Shown here one piece after another: positions 23,393 through 35,021 of a stretch of 64,000 bases of DNA. Positions within the stretch are counted from its first letter, which is position 1; each line of letters opens with the position of its first letter. The translations under genes were made by a program, and so were the position numbers. This stretch comes from Paraspadella gotoi (Eukaryota; Chaetognatha): assembly GCA_051294375.1 (NCBI GenBank), contig CM119265.1:6705489-6769488 (forward strand). The letters run 5' to 3'. Below the pieces are notes generated by a model. It worked only from the letters and a program-made list of their open reading frames with translations, did no database searches and was not told the DNA's origin.

Positions 23393-23988
23393 GTAATTTT
23401 ACTTATGAATATTCGCAGAATAAATATATATGTAAATATTATTTCATATTTCAATTTATGTAGCAGCTCCTTTTAGAATCATTTACTTAAAATATGTCAG
23501 CATAAATTGGTATTGACGAATTTTCTTTCACAATGTTTCTAGATTTAGTTGGGCTGCGACTACTCGCGGAGTAGTCACTTTTCGGTTGGTCAGCCTGTCT
23601 GTTTGTGCATTAATCTGTCTCAATCATATTTTAGATATCAACAATTTTAAAAATTTAGGATAATGAATAATAATGAATAATAATAATAATAATAATAATA
23701 ATGAATTCAAGTTTTTCGATTAGGTATAGGACAGTCCCATTGGGACACACTGTACCAGCTCTTTTATTTTGTATCTTTTCTCTATGTATAAGAGACGAAC
23801 CTCCAAAGTAAAGGAATCAATGAATATTGAATAATCATATTATATGTATCTTTATCTTAAACTTCACCTCATTGTTTTAACTTTTTTTACGTAAAAAACT
23901 TTTTGAATCTTAGAAGTTTCCGTTTAAAATCAAAACTGAAGCTTCGCTTACTTATGATATAAATTAAAATTATATAACAATTTAATGT

Positions 23989-24060
23989 GGCTCGTTGGTC
24001 TAGGGGTATGATTCTCGCTTAGGGTGCGAGAGGTCCCGGGTTCAAATCCCGGACGAGCCC
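23989..24060 (+). tRNA. tRNA-Pro (AGG)
   Basis: 72 nt, identical to the tRNA-Pro at 18399-18470 except position 34 (A instead of T), giving AGG. Flanks are unrelated, so this is an old duplication or one under strong constraint. Confidence 0.95.
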
Positions 24061-24987
24061 GTACCTTTTAATGATTGATTCCTCTTTGTATAACTTCTCG
24101 TTTTTAAATTCGGCGAATAAACAAATGCTTTTTCGCTTAAGTTTTTATTCCTTACCGAATTCCGATCGTATGAAAAAGATTAAAGTATTTTTTTTTAAAT
24201 CTATTTTCGTTTTTCTTTAAATATCTTTTAAAAAATTATTTTTAATATTTGTTTTTTGACATCAGTTTCACTAATCATAATTTAATCAAAAACCTGTCGG
24301 TTTGCATGTTTGAAATAAAAGTCAATCAAAGTTTCATTAAACATATTTAAAATATAAGCTTGAAAATGTATTCAAATAAAATAATGAATTGGTTGAAGTT
24401 GAAACTCTAGTAGTTATTTTTTGCCAGATTTGGAAATCTGTTCTTTGGCGGATTCTTTGATGCAGGACCAAAAAGAAGAAAAACACAGAAGCGGTAAGTT
24501 CTTTTCGATTCTATAAACATAAACGAACTTTTAAAAACGTACAAGGTTTTGCTTGAGATGCATAACCAGAAGCATTTACTTCTCACTTAGCTTATGTGTC
24601 CGATAATATTTTTTTATTCGTTTAGAAGGGTTCAGTTACAAAATAGCGATTTAACTTTTAAGTTTCTGGCTAAGTAGCATTTGAGCTGTAGATTGTAGGA
24701 GCATAGTAGACTGAGACCAAAGCTTATTTATTGAATGAATAAATAGTTATTATATGTAGTAGTTGATACAGCGACGCACATCAACACAATTATATCGGAT
24801 TTACCATGGCGGCTGAAATCAAAATTACTTAACGATTAAATAATGTGTAATAGTTATAAATATTTTAATTTAGAGATGAAACGAAAAATTCGTTGGAATA
24901 GCAATTTTATTTTTTTTTTTTCAAATACAAATATTTTAATATACAAATATTATAAATATATAAAGTGCGAGAATGCACAAAAAGGTA

Positions 24988-25059
24988 CTCCCCGGCGGGG
25001 AATCGAACCCCGGTCTCTCGCGTGACAGGCGAGGATACTCACCACTATACTACCGAGGA
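24988..25059 (-). tRNA. tRNA-Asp (GTC)
   Basis: 72 nt on the minus strand. Anticodon arm ctcgc-ctgtcac-gcgag gives GTC. Acceptor TCCTCGG pairs with CCGGGGA and the discriminator is G. Confidence 0.94.
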
Positions 25060-25865
25060 ACTGTTCCTTCGAAGGGTTTTGTGCGATCTGCATTTTAACA
25101 GTATCTACCGTTCTCTTTTCTGACTAAAGAATTATATATTCTTGAGCGGTTCTGATTTTGATTAAAAAAAAAAAGGCTTTTTGAAATATTTATTGTATGG
25201 AAAATACTAAAAATAAATTTTTTAAAAAAATGTAGGTACTGTAAGGGTAAGTCTAACTAAAAACCGAAAAAGAATCTTTCGAATAAGAAAAATATTGGAA
25301 TAGTAAAAAGTAGGCTTTCCTCGCAAAACCTCTGGTTATAGGAGATGCAAATGGATTTTCGCTCAACAAATTGGTCATTGTTAATTCCCAAAAATAAATC
25401 GCCAAAACCTGCCAGCAGCAGTTCTGGCAATAGTCATTTTATATAATCTTTCCTTTTGTATATTAAGGCCTATGAACCATCAATTATTATGATTTTAAGA
25501 TTTATCATGCCTATTTTCTGCTTACAACAATTCCTCCTTTGCTAAATATACTTGATACCTATAATTATTATAATGGGTAATATCTTTATTTATAGTCTTT
25601 TTTTAACTAAGTTCAAATATAAACCTAAAGAACCATTGTTGATCCATAATTTCTGATACTTTTAATAAAATTGGTCCACTGACTTTTACGGGGTGTATCT
25701 TTCTTTCTTTTTATCTAGGATTTGAGATTTATTTTCAGTATTCGTTTTTTCTTTTTCTTTAAATAATTAAAACTGAAAAAAAATTGACTTAGAATCGGAG
25801 ATTGTATAAAAATAAAATAAAAAAGAAAAGGGAGGAAAGAGAAAGAGATGAGGGGATAAAGTGGC

Positions 25866-26350
25866 GCAGTTTTACGTCAATTTACGCCAATCTACGCCAA
25901 AGAATCTTAACTTCATAGTTTTATTTGGAAAATGAAAAAAAGTTTTTACGCCGCAAAATTAAATGATATTAATATGGTTTTCTGTTCAATTTACGCCATT
26001 CTACGCCAAACCTGTATAAAAAAGGCCGGAAAAATATTTAAATCAACTTAACTGAGCAGTTTTTACTAGAAAATAAACAAAAAGTCTTTATGCTTCAGAA
26101 TTAAATAATATTTATATTGTTTTTTGTTCATTGTACGCCATTCTACGACACATCTGTATAAAAAAAGGCCGGATAAATCTTTAAAACCACTTTACTGAAT
26201 AGCTTTTACTAGAAAATAAACAGAAAGTCTTTACGCCACCTTTTCCAAATTTGAATATAAACATTTACAATTATTTAACTTGATATATTTAACATTTTTT
26301 TGGGGAAAAATCATTAACGCCTCATATGTAATTAGGAAATAATACGTTTT
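25866..26350. repeat. Local repeats built on tttacgcca
   Basis: The word (t)acgcca recurs about ten times, and a roughly 150-bp block (aattaaataatatt ... acgccattctacg ... ggccgga ... agaaaataaaca) is present in two diverged tandem copies at about 25925-26085 and 26085-26240. It lies between tRNA genes and has no coding potential. Confidence 0.5.
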
Positions 26351-26730
26351 TACGCCACCAGCGCCAACAAACATGTAAAAAAAAGAAATCAAATCTGAAT
26401 TCACTACGATGTATTCTTAATTAAAAAAAAGCGTTTTCAAAAATTTTGGCTAAATATCCTTGACAGCAGTAAGGAGGCAGAAACATTACTCCAAATTGAC
26501 GTAAATCAGTTGGCGTCAATCAAATATTTAAAAGTCAAACTTGGAATTAACGATTAAAGTACACTTCGTTACTAACGACGTTAGGCTTAATATAAGGTTA
26601 AAAACTATCGAATGAAGAAAATCAGTATTTTTACAGTTTTTGTGCCATACCCTAACTAAGCCTAAGGTCGAATTTCGCGAAAAATTTTCACTTATTTAAT
26701 TTTTGACCTTTCATACTTAAGTAAAATGAA

Positions 26731-26803
26731 TGCCGAAACCCGGGATTGAACCAGGGACCTTTAGATCTTCAGTCTAACGCTCTCCCAACTGAGCTATTTC
26801 GGC
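26731..26803 (-). tRNA. tRNA-Phe (GAA)
   Basis: 73 nt on the minus strand. Anticodon arm ttaga-ctgaaga-tctaa gives GAA. Acceptor GCCGAAA pairs with TTTCGGC and the discriminator is A. Confidence 0.95.
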
Positions 26804-27065
26804 TATGCTTTATTTTGTTATTACGTTAGAAATATAAACAACAATTATCGCCAAAATGATTACTTTTAAATTATCTTTTTAATTACAAGAATATTTTAAT
26901 AACCTTCATTCAGCTTCAGTGTTTTGTACAACGACGTTAGTCAATGATCACATATTATCTTTCCGCTTTCTCCATTATTATCATAAGTTTTTCACTTAAA
27001 TATTTGAAAGTGAACAGAAGATATCCTTTAATTTAGTAATGACTAAAATGTAAGATCTGCTACCA

Positions 27066-27137
27066 TCCCATGTGGTCTAGTGGTTAGGATTCGGCGCTCT
27101 CACCGCCGCGGCCGGGGTTCGATTCCCCGCATGGGAA
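27066..27137 (+). tRNA. tRNA-Glu (CTC)
   Basis: 72 nt. Anticodon arm cggcg-ctctcac-cgccg gives CTC. Acceptor TCCCATG pairs with CATGGGA and the discriminator is A. Last gene of the cluster. Confidence 0.95.
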
Positions 27138-27166
27138 CAACTTTTGTAGAACAATATTCTCCAAAG

Positions 27167-27600
27167 TAGGGTTAGCCGCAGTCAATGGGGTGAGTCGAAA
27201 ATTTAGAGCTCAAACGAAAATTTTTACATTTTTAATTATACTTTCAATGGAAAAAAAAAATTTTATATGGATCTATTTTTTTAAATATTTATTTATAGAT
27301 AGGAAAAACCAAAGTTTTTTTTGAGAAATTTTAAATTTTAAGACCAGATTCAGATAGCTAATAAAAATTTGTCTACACAAAGTATAATCCTTTTTTAAAT
27401 ATTTTTATGATAAGTAGGTCAAAAATAAGAAAAACCGTAAAAAATTTTCATCATCATCATCTTTTGATAATTTTATAAGTATTTTTAGATTTTTACTAAG
27501 AAAACGTAAGAATTTTTAAAAGCTGTAATTATATTTCTTATTTAACTTTTAGAATTCATCAAAAAAATTCAATGATTTAAATTTTTTTTTCTTTATATAG
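27167..27600 (+). repeat. Interspersed repeat family C, copy 1
   Basis: Starts near gggttagcc and aatggggtgagtc, then a block with atttatttatagatagga, cagattcagatagct and tacaaagtataat. A diverged copy lies at 33119-33590 (same orientation) and parts lie at 22420-22640 and 34700-34865 (inverted). No coding capacity and no clear termini. Confidence 0.5.
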
Positions 27601-27619
27601 TAATATAGTAGTGTAGAAG

Positions 27620-28800
27620 ACGAGAGGAAGGGTTTAGAGAGAGAGACCGGTGGTAAGTCGCCTCAGTAGTATAATAATTTTAATTAGGCTCGTACCCTCA
27701 GAAAAAAGCATTTTTAACAAAAAATATTTTAATACTATAATCTATGCTCATGATAGATTATTTTAACGCTGTATACATTATCATCTTAATTTCATCGGCT
27801 ATGGCTATCCAAAGATAGACAGAAAGAAGTGGGATGATACTGAAACTTTAGTTTAGTTAATTAAGTTTACTCTAGTTTAGTAGATCTTCCCTTCTCAAAG
27901 TTTGCGGAAGGTGTTTCATGACGCATTGACGAAGAAACTTGCCTCTTTCTTTTATTCACCTGATTCTGAGTCAAACCAGTTTTTCTTCTCGAAAAGTAAA
28001 ACCCCAGCGGAGCTGCGGCGTCGTTGGCTCCGATAAAATAAAATACAAATTGAAAAAAAGAGCATACTCTAGCTGGCTTTCGATTTTCTTTTTATCATCG
28101 ACAATATTTATCAGTTCTCTTAACTTAGGCAGCTGTATTAACTCTTATCTCAAAGAGTTATTTTATTTCTTTATACGTTGGAATATGGCGTAAGTAGGGA
28201 ATAGATTATCGTCACGAATCTTTCTTGATTGAAAAATGATTTGGGTCGAATAATCAAAAATCGTGTCGTGTTAAACTACATTATTGGATGCCCTCGAAGT
28301 TTTACAATATAATAAAAATGTTTTTCGGCTTAAAAATAAAATTACGTAACACATTTACTATACTTATAGACATGAATCTCGAAATATTTATACCAATGTC
28401 CATAATTACTTCCAAGACGCTAACTTAATAGTTAGATGCTTTGATTACCTAACTTATTCGTTTTTTTTTCCTGATATTTGCCTGTTAATGTATTTGTGCA
28501 TCAATCTGTATCATTATTTGATATGAATAAAAATACCTCAATAAAGGACGACAGAGCCTGATTAAAAACAGACTCGACATAGAGCGTGGACACACGACAA
28601 AAAAAAGATGAAAAAAAGGAATCGAACAACCAAATTGTCATGAGAATCAATAATTAACCAATCCTTCGATATAATGATTTTGGATCGATATCGATATCGA
28701 TCTTCAAATAAAATAAGGTAGCTTTGCGAATGAAATTTACTCGCATGTTTACTGCTTTACCTTTTCCTTTAACATTTTTATTTATTTTTCCGCTTGCGGC
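27620..28800. other. Spacer, nothing recognised
   Basis: AT-rich sequence with a short GC-richer island near 28000-28030. No splice-consistent ORF, tRNA or named repeat was found. Confidence 0.5.
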
Positions 28801-28816
28801 CAACACATGAAGAAAG

Positions 28817-29079
28817 TGTATGGTGGACTAAAATCCACCAAGCGTTCATCAGCGGCCATTGGTGCCGGAGGCAAATCATTCGCCTTCCGAACTTCCGAAC
28901 ACAACAGCTGCAACAACACTTTCAGTCGACATGCCTCAACCTGGCGACGCACTTTCCGCCAACAACACATTAGGCGACAAACCTCAACTTGGAGATGAAC
29001 TTTCCACCAACAACAACAATACATTGAAGAGATGCAACGGTTCTGTCACTAACACATAACAATAATCACTGTCTCTTCA
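28817..29079 (+). mobile_element. SINE family S copy 3 with a different body
   Basis: Both family ends are present (tatggtggactaaaatccac at the start, aacacataacaataatcact and ctcttca at the end). The middle after ggcaaatcattcgcc is replaced by about 120 bp with caacaacac repeats instead of the acggtgttacagcctgatcc body. This may be a recombinant subfamily. Confidence 0.55.
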
Positions 29080-29652
29080 AGTGTAAATTAAAAAAAAAAA
29101 GATTTTTATAAATCGAGAACAAGAATTGAGCTTTATAAAGAATAAAGCCTCCTTTTCATACTAAAGTTGAAATGGCTAGAAATCTTCACCTTTGTCGTTT
29201 ATGAATTTTGATAAAAACCACATTGAAATAAAAAAAATACCTGCGATTCAGGTAGAGAACGTATCTCTCAAGGCGAATTTATTTGCAGATCAAGTTTGGT
29301 ATGCGTCCGAATTTAGAAAGGAGACAGACACGCGAGCTTCGCGAAGACCCGAGAACAAAATCCGGTATTGAGATTTGAATAGTGGCGAAACGTTTTTCTT
29401 TAAAAAAAAAATAAAATAAACGACATCCAAGCACATCAAAAGCTATAAGAGAAATCGTGCCGCTGAATTCTGCGATGAGACTTTCAGATTATGCCACATA
29501 TAAATAACTTTTCAAATAACAAAGAGATCAAAATCTTCTATATAAAATTATATTTATTTCTGAAATCGTAGTCTCCTCCTCTGAGGATTTACGAAACTCA
29601 GAGACTTTCTAACTTTTAATCGTCTTCGAATTATAATTTCCGAACGAACATC

Positions 29653-30581
29653 ATGTCTTTCGCGGACAAAGCATTCAAACTGGCCATCGCCAAAGAGACC
29701 TTCGAGGTTCTCTCCCCCTGGTGGGATTTGGTTTCCTCGGTTTCTCTCCAAATGCTCACCGTGGTGGCTCTGATGTCCCTTTCCATCGACGTGGTCACGA
29801 AATTCGGAACCGCTGTCAAATGCACACCCATTAACAACACGGTTCACTACGGAGGCTCCCAACAGGTTTGGCTCCTTGATCGGCCTCTTACGACTTGAAG
29901 GTGTGACTGTTCGAGTTGAAAGTGAGACAGGAGAGATAAAGTAAACATTGCCTTAACTCCAAAGAATGTAAACTATTAAATAAGTCTGTGTGATTAAAAA
30001 GAGAAAGTGGGTAACCACTAACAATTAACAAATAGTTTTTTTCTGATTGTTTCGATACCAAGTGGGAAAAAAATGTTCCTTGTATTTGTAACGAGTTTGA
30101 TTTAATTTAATGTGACTGTTCCAGGTTTTTTATGTCAACAACGCCTGCTTCGAATTCGGCGTCGGCGAATATTCTCAGTTCTTCGGCCTGGCTATTCTCT
30201 TCCAATCTCTGCTTCTCGTCACGGTCGACAATTTCTGGCTTAATTGGGGTCGCACCAAGTCCACCCTGAAGGTGAGTATTGGGCGATTAAACCATTTTCT
30301 GTTATTAATTACGTCACTTTTTTTTGCATAGGAGTTCAACAAAATCGTGCTGGAGGTACATTCCTCCCCCTGTCGTCAAGAGCTGATAGATATCGTGCTC
30401 AAAAACACGAAGGAAAAGGTTTCGGAGGAAGAAGATCTGGACGAAGTTGACGGTATTCCTTCGCTGTCGCAAGTGGCCCAGATGCAGGCCCCCGTTACTA
30501 AGGGTCAGGCGCAGGAGGCTATAAAGCTCAACGAGAAACTACAAAAGTTTGTCGACAAGGCAAAAAAGTAAGTTTGGTAAC

Positions 30582-30661
<80 letters not shown>

Positions 30662-31786
30662 AAAAAAAAAAAAAAACTAATGAATAAAGGAGAGAAATCA
30701 ACCAAGCTGCCAGTCGACCTACCATCCATCAATCTCGCTTTATCTTTCACGAGGTCCACGATCATCGAAAGAGCCTACAAGACAAAATCTGCGCTTCGCC
30801 TCTTTGTCGCCACCGTCTTCATATACGGCGCACTTCGCGAAATCCTTGCCGCCATCTTTCAATTTGAATTCGTGTGCGACTTGAGTCCCTACCGCGCTAG
30901 CACCCTTCGTGCCATCCCCGAGGCTCGACATCTCTGCGTCAATCTCAATGCCCCCTTCTATCGTTTGCTCATTCGCGCCTTCGTGGCGATCGTCTGCGTC
31001 AATTGGATTTCTGCCTTCGTCGCCGTCCTCGCGGCTCACAACCTCCTGTCGAAGACGGTGTTGACCAAGCGGCCGTATTCCGCCGTCAACGATGACTACG
31101 CCCTCGCTTACGTCAAGCGATTCCGCGCCGACGACGACTTTCGTTTCCTCATGTTTCTTCTTAGTCAAACGAGCAATTCGATGCACTCGGCCCTAATGGA
31201 ATTTGCTTCGCCCGAGTTCCACGAAAAATTGATCGAGTTCATGTGCGATAGGGATTGGGGGCTGGAGAAGCTGAAAAAGCTGCTGGGTAGTAAGAAGAAA
31301 ACCCTGAAGATCACCGACACGGACCTGCTCATCGTACCACCGGCCGTGCGAAAACTGAAAATGCTGGAGGAGATAAACATCTCCTCCAACAACTACTTAT
31401 CGGATCTAAACAACTTGCAAGATCAACGCGAGCTAAAGTCGCTAAAAGCCAAGGGGTGCAATATAAAGGACATAGGGGCCCTACTGAGGCTTAACCACTT
31501 GCGGCATATCGACGTCTCTGAAAACGACATTCGAGAAATTCCCAAAGGCATCAGGGCCCTGGAGAGGTTGGAATATTTAAACATAAAGAAAAACAAAATG
31601 GAATCTTTGCCTTTAGAAATCTTAAGCATGGAAAAGCTCATACGATTAGAAGTAGAGGAGTCAGTGTTGGATCGAATCGACAGGGACAAAAACTTTTTTC
31701 AAAGAGAAGATCCTGGTGTGTTCAAAAGGATTAAGACTCCCAAGTCCAAGTTCTATGAAAACGTTTATGCTTCCAAAACGCACTAA
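29653..31786 (+). CDS. lrrc8-like: LRRC8-like volume-regulated anion channel subunit, copy 1
   Basis: Exons 29653-29865, 30125-30271, 30332-30567 and 30754-31786 join in phase (0, 0, 2) into 542 aa. LRRC8 proteins form hexameric plasma-membrane anion/osmolyte channels opened by cell swelling. Seen here: the N-terminal SPWWD motif (residues 21-25), TM1 about 29-48, TM2 about 90-110 ending in NFWLNWGRT, a cytosolic loop (121-199), TM3 about 211-232, TM4 about 270-294, and extracellular Cys 57, 79, 240 and 260. After TM4 the linker (EFHEKLIEF, DWGLEKLKKLLG) matches the pre-LRR helices of LRRC8, followed by about five leucine-rich repeats (IREIPKGIRALERLEYLNI). Vertebrate LRRC8 proteins are about 800 aa with 15 or more repeats, so the LRR half is short. 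Intron 3 (30568-30753) holds a (GAAA)n tract. The start is the first ATG, next to the conserved N-terminus. Confidence 0.87.
30583..30677. repeat. (GAAA)n microsatellite in LRRC8-like intron 3
   Basis: About 20 copies of GAAA followed by an A-run. It lies between the gtaagt donor at 30568 and the ttatctttcacgag acceptor ending at 30753. That acceptor is the one that keeps phase; a start at the ATG at 30680 is not needed. Confidence 0.85.
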
Positions 31787-31805
31787 TGTATTTTGTACAT
31801 ATTTT

Positions 31806-31820
31806 TAATTTTTTCTCCAG
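31806..31820 (+). promoter_or_regulatory. Candidate 3' splice acceptor between the two LRRC8-like genes
   Basis: The sequence taattttttctccag lies 34 nt after the stop of copy 1 and 76 nt before the ATG of copy 2. No AATAAA is present in the 109-bp spacer. A pyrimidine tract plus AG with no upstream donor is what a spliced-leader acceptor of an operon gene looks like. It could equally be an acceptor for a cis-spliced 5' UTR exon of copy 2, or chance. Confidence 0.3.
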
Positions 31821-31895
31821 ACTATATGTATGTTATTTATTAGAATTAGAATTTTGGAAAAATAGAAGCTATCAATAGCAGTGTTTGAGTAAAGC

Positions 31896-34800
31896 ATGGC
31901 GTTATTTACGAGGAAAGCGCTAGAGTTAATGCTCCCTGACAAAGGAATGCAAGCTGTAAGACCATGGTTTGACACAATTACTGGCCATATCGCAGGTACT
32001 TAAGTACTTACGAACTTTTCTCTCCATTATTGTTATTTCAAACTTGCTGTTGAGCAACATACTGTTTGGTTTTATTGTTACTCTTGCAGAAGCCATGTCG
32101 GTTATTTCGTTAGTGGCTATTTCCCTGAAGATCTTCGTTGGTTTCACCACTTTTGTCCGTTGTGTCCCGACGTCTGAAAATTTCAGCAATGATACTTCGT
32201 CAACTGTTCAGCCAGAAACAATTTGCGATGATATGCAATGCACCACGTCGGGAGGAAGGCTGGACGATTCGCAATCTCTGCCCCAGCTTCCGTACAGGTT
32301 TGACAACATACATTATATGACAGTTAACATTAATTTAATGTAAATAAAAAAATCTTTAAAGATAATTGATCTCGCCAGACGAGAGGAGGAACTAAAGAAA
32401 TACAAAAAATTGATGCGATGATAACCAATAACCAATAATTGATGCAATGATAACCAAATGATTGATGCGATGATAACTAAATGATTAATGCGATGATATT
32501 CATTCATTGACACGATGAATCATCGTAAATAAAATAAACAAATGTGTGTATGAGTGAGAGAAAGAGAGAGAGAGAGAGAAAGAAAGAGACGTCACAAAGA
32601 AGTTAAAGCGATCCAAAATCGAGATAATAAAGAAACGCGTGTATTACTATTAGTGAGAGAGAGAGAGAGACAGAGACAGACAGAGAGTGTACGAACACTT
32701 GCGGGTTCGTGCGACTTCGAAATCGTGAATCTAATTTGACGCCGTCGATCAAATAACTTTGATTCTAAACTTAAAACATATTCTGACTAAATCCCGGAGC
32801 TGTAAAATAATTCCACAAAAATCTTGGATGTAAATTTGGGATTTTGTATTGAGAAAAAAGCGCGGAATAAATGGCGATAATAAAAGTTTTTAGAAGGAAA
32901 AAAATAATCAAAGAGAGAGAGTACGAACACTTGCGGGTTCATGCGACTTCGAAATCGGGAATCTAATTTGACGCCATCGATCAAATAATTTTGTTTTCAA
33001 ACATAAAACGTATTCTAAATCTCGCAGCCGTAATAAATCCACGAAAATCTTAGATGTAAATTTGGGATTTTGTATTGAGAAAAAAACGCGGAATAAATGG
33101 CGATAATAAAAGTTTTTAGTAGAGCCAAACTTTTTTAATGGGGTGGGTCAGAAGTTTGATTTGGAAACCTTCCCAAATGAAACTACATACATTTCTGAGA
33201 AAACTTTCATTGGACCAAAATTTTATAAAATGGCTAGAACCACTAGTAATTAATTTTTTAATATTTATTTATAGATAGGAAATGTCTAAAAAATTTTTTT
33301 GAATTTTTTATTTTTTAAAGCAGATTCAGATAGCTTATGAAAGGTTGTCTGTACAAAGTATAATTCTTTTTTCAATATATTGATGATAAGTTGGTTAAAA
33401 TTAGGAAAAATCTTTAAAAATCATCATCGTTATCATCCGATGATTTTAGCAGTTTTTGCTAATTTTTAGTAATAAAACATCAAAATTTTAAAAAGTTGTA
33501 ATTATATTTTTTGCTCTATCAGCTCTATCAGAATCTATTAAAAAAACTTAAAATATAAAAAAAAATTTTGACATTATATAGCAATATAATAATATTAATT
33601 AGCGAATTCGGAACGGTTCGGAACATTTTTGAAAAAAAAAGTTTTAACACAATAATTAATACCAATAATGGTGTTGCGGATTTCGGGCCGCAAAAAAGAT
33701 CAATCCTACAACTACCCAGTAGCTACTTTTTCCTATCAGGAAAAACGTTTTATTAGAGTTTTATTTGTAGTTTATTAGCATCCTTTATTTCCAACAGTGA
33801 GGGCCGTTGCCAGGCCAAGGATTTCCTATCCAGGGAAATTTGGGAATAGTTCCTCTATGATCCTGAGTCCTGAGGTCCGCTGGTCTTGCTGGGGCGCAGT
33901 TGTTCTTCTTTCTTCTTGGGAGGCCGCTGAACTGCCCCCAGAAGCCTTGTTACACTCCTTTTTATAGAAAAACCTAGCCTACCCTTCCTCCTCATCTACA
34001 TAAAATAGAGCATCTCATTGGTGCAAGGCTAAGGAACCTGAGTACCCCTTGAGGACCCTCAGCTCTCCTCTCTCTCCTATTGGCTGAGGGCTGTGGTATC
34101 TGAGATCTCTCTTTCCTCCTCTCTCTCTTGCTGAGGTGTGCAAGCTTGTCATTGGTTCTTCTGTTTTCCCGCCAACTTCTCATTAGATGATCTATGCTGA
34201 GATAGCTGACATAGCAGAGGAGTGACGAGAAAACTTGCTCAGGTACCTATCGCTTCCTTCCTAACCTCAGGTAGGTGAGCAGGGGCGAGCAGACTAGCTC
34301 AGGTACCTCTCTCTTCCTTCCTAACCTTAGGTTGCGGAGCAGGGGCGAGGAGACAAGCTGAGGAACCTCTCTCTTCCTTCCTATCCTTAGGTTGCTGAGC
34401 AGGGGCGAGAAGACTAGCTCAGGTACCTCTCTCTTCCTTCCTATCCTTAAGTTGCTGAGCAGGGGCGAGATCCCTAGCCTCGTAACAAATGGATTAGTTT
34501 AATGCTGTTCCAATTAAAATTTGAATTCGGTCGGCTACCGCTATTTTTAGAAGAAAAAAAATAATCAGAGAGAGAGAGAGAGAGAGAAAGATAGAGAGAA
34601 GCTGGACATCCGCTGGACCGCCGCTGCAGAGCTGAACTCGTTTTTAAACGAATCTGAATAGGGTCCAACTCCTTTCCTTTCTATAAAATATATATATATA
34701 TATATTGGTTGTACCAATTTCATATATATTAAAAAATAAATATTTGGGTATTGAGCCATATAAGAAATTTTTTTACATTGAAAGTATACTTAAAAATGTA

Positions 34801-34987
34801 TAAATTTTTGTTTGAGCATGTTCTCATTCTAAATTTTTGACTCACCCCATTGAGAGGGGCTACCCCTATTCAGAAGAAAAAAAGAGAGAGAGCGACATAT
34901 AATTAAAAGAGAAAGAGAGAAGCTTGACAGCTGATGGACAGCCGCTGGACAGCCGCTGCAGAGGTTTTTACACGAATCAGAAGAAGC

Positions 34988-35021
<34 letters not shown>

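Noticed and set aside
30680-30753. ATG at 30680 as the start of a separate LRR gene
   Set aside because: The acceptor ending at 30753 restores phase with the exon ending at 30567 and joins the two halves into a continuous LRRC8-like protein, so this stretch is intronic.
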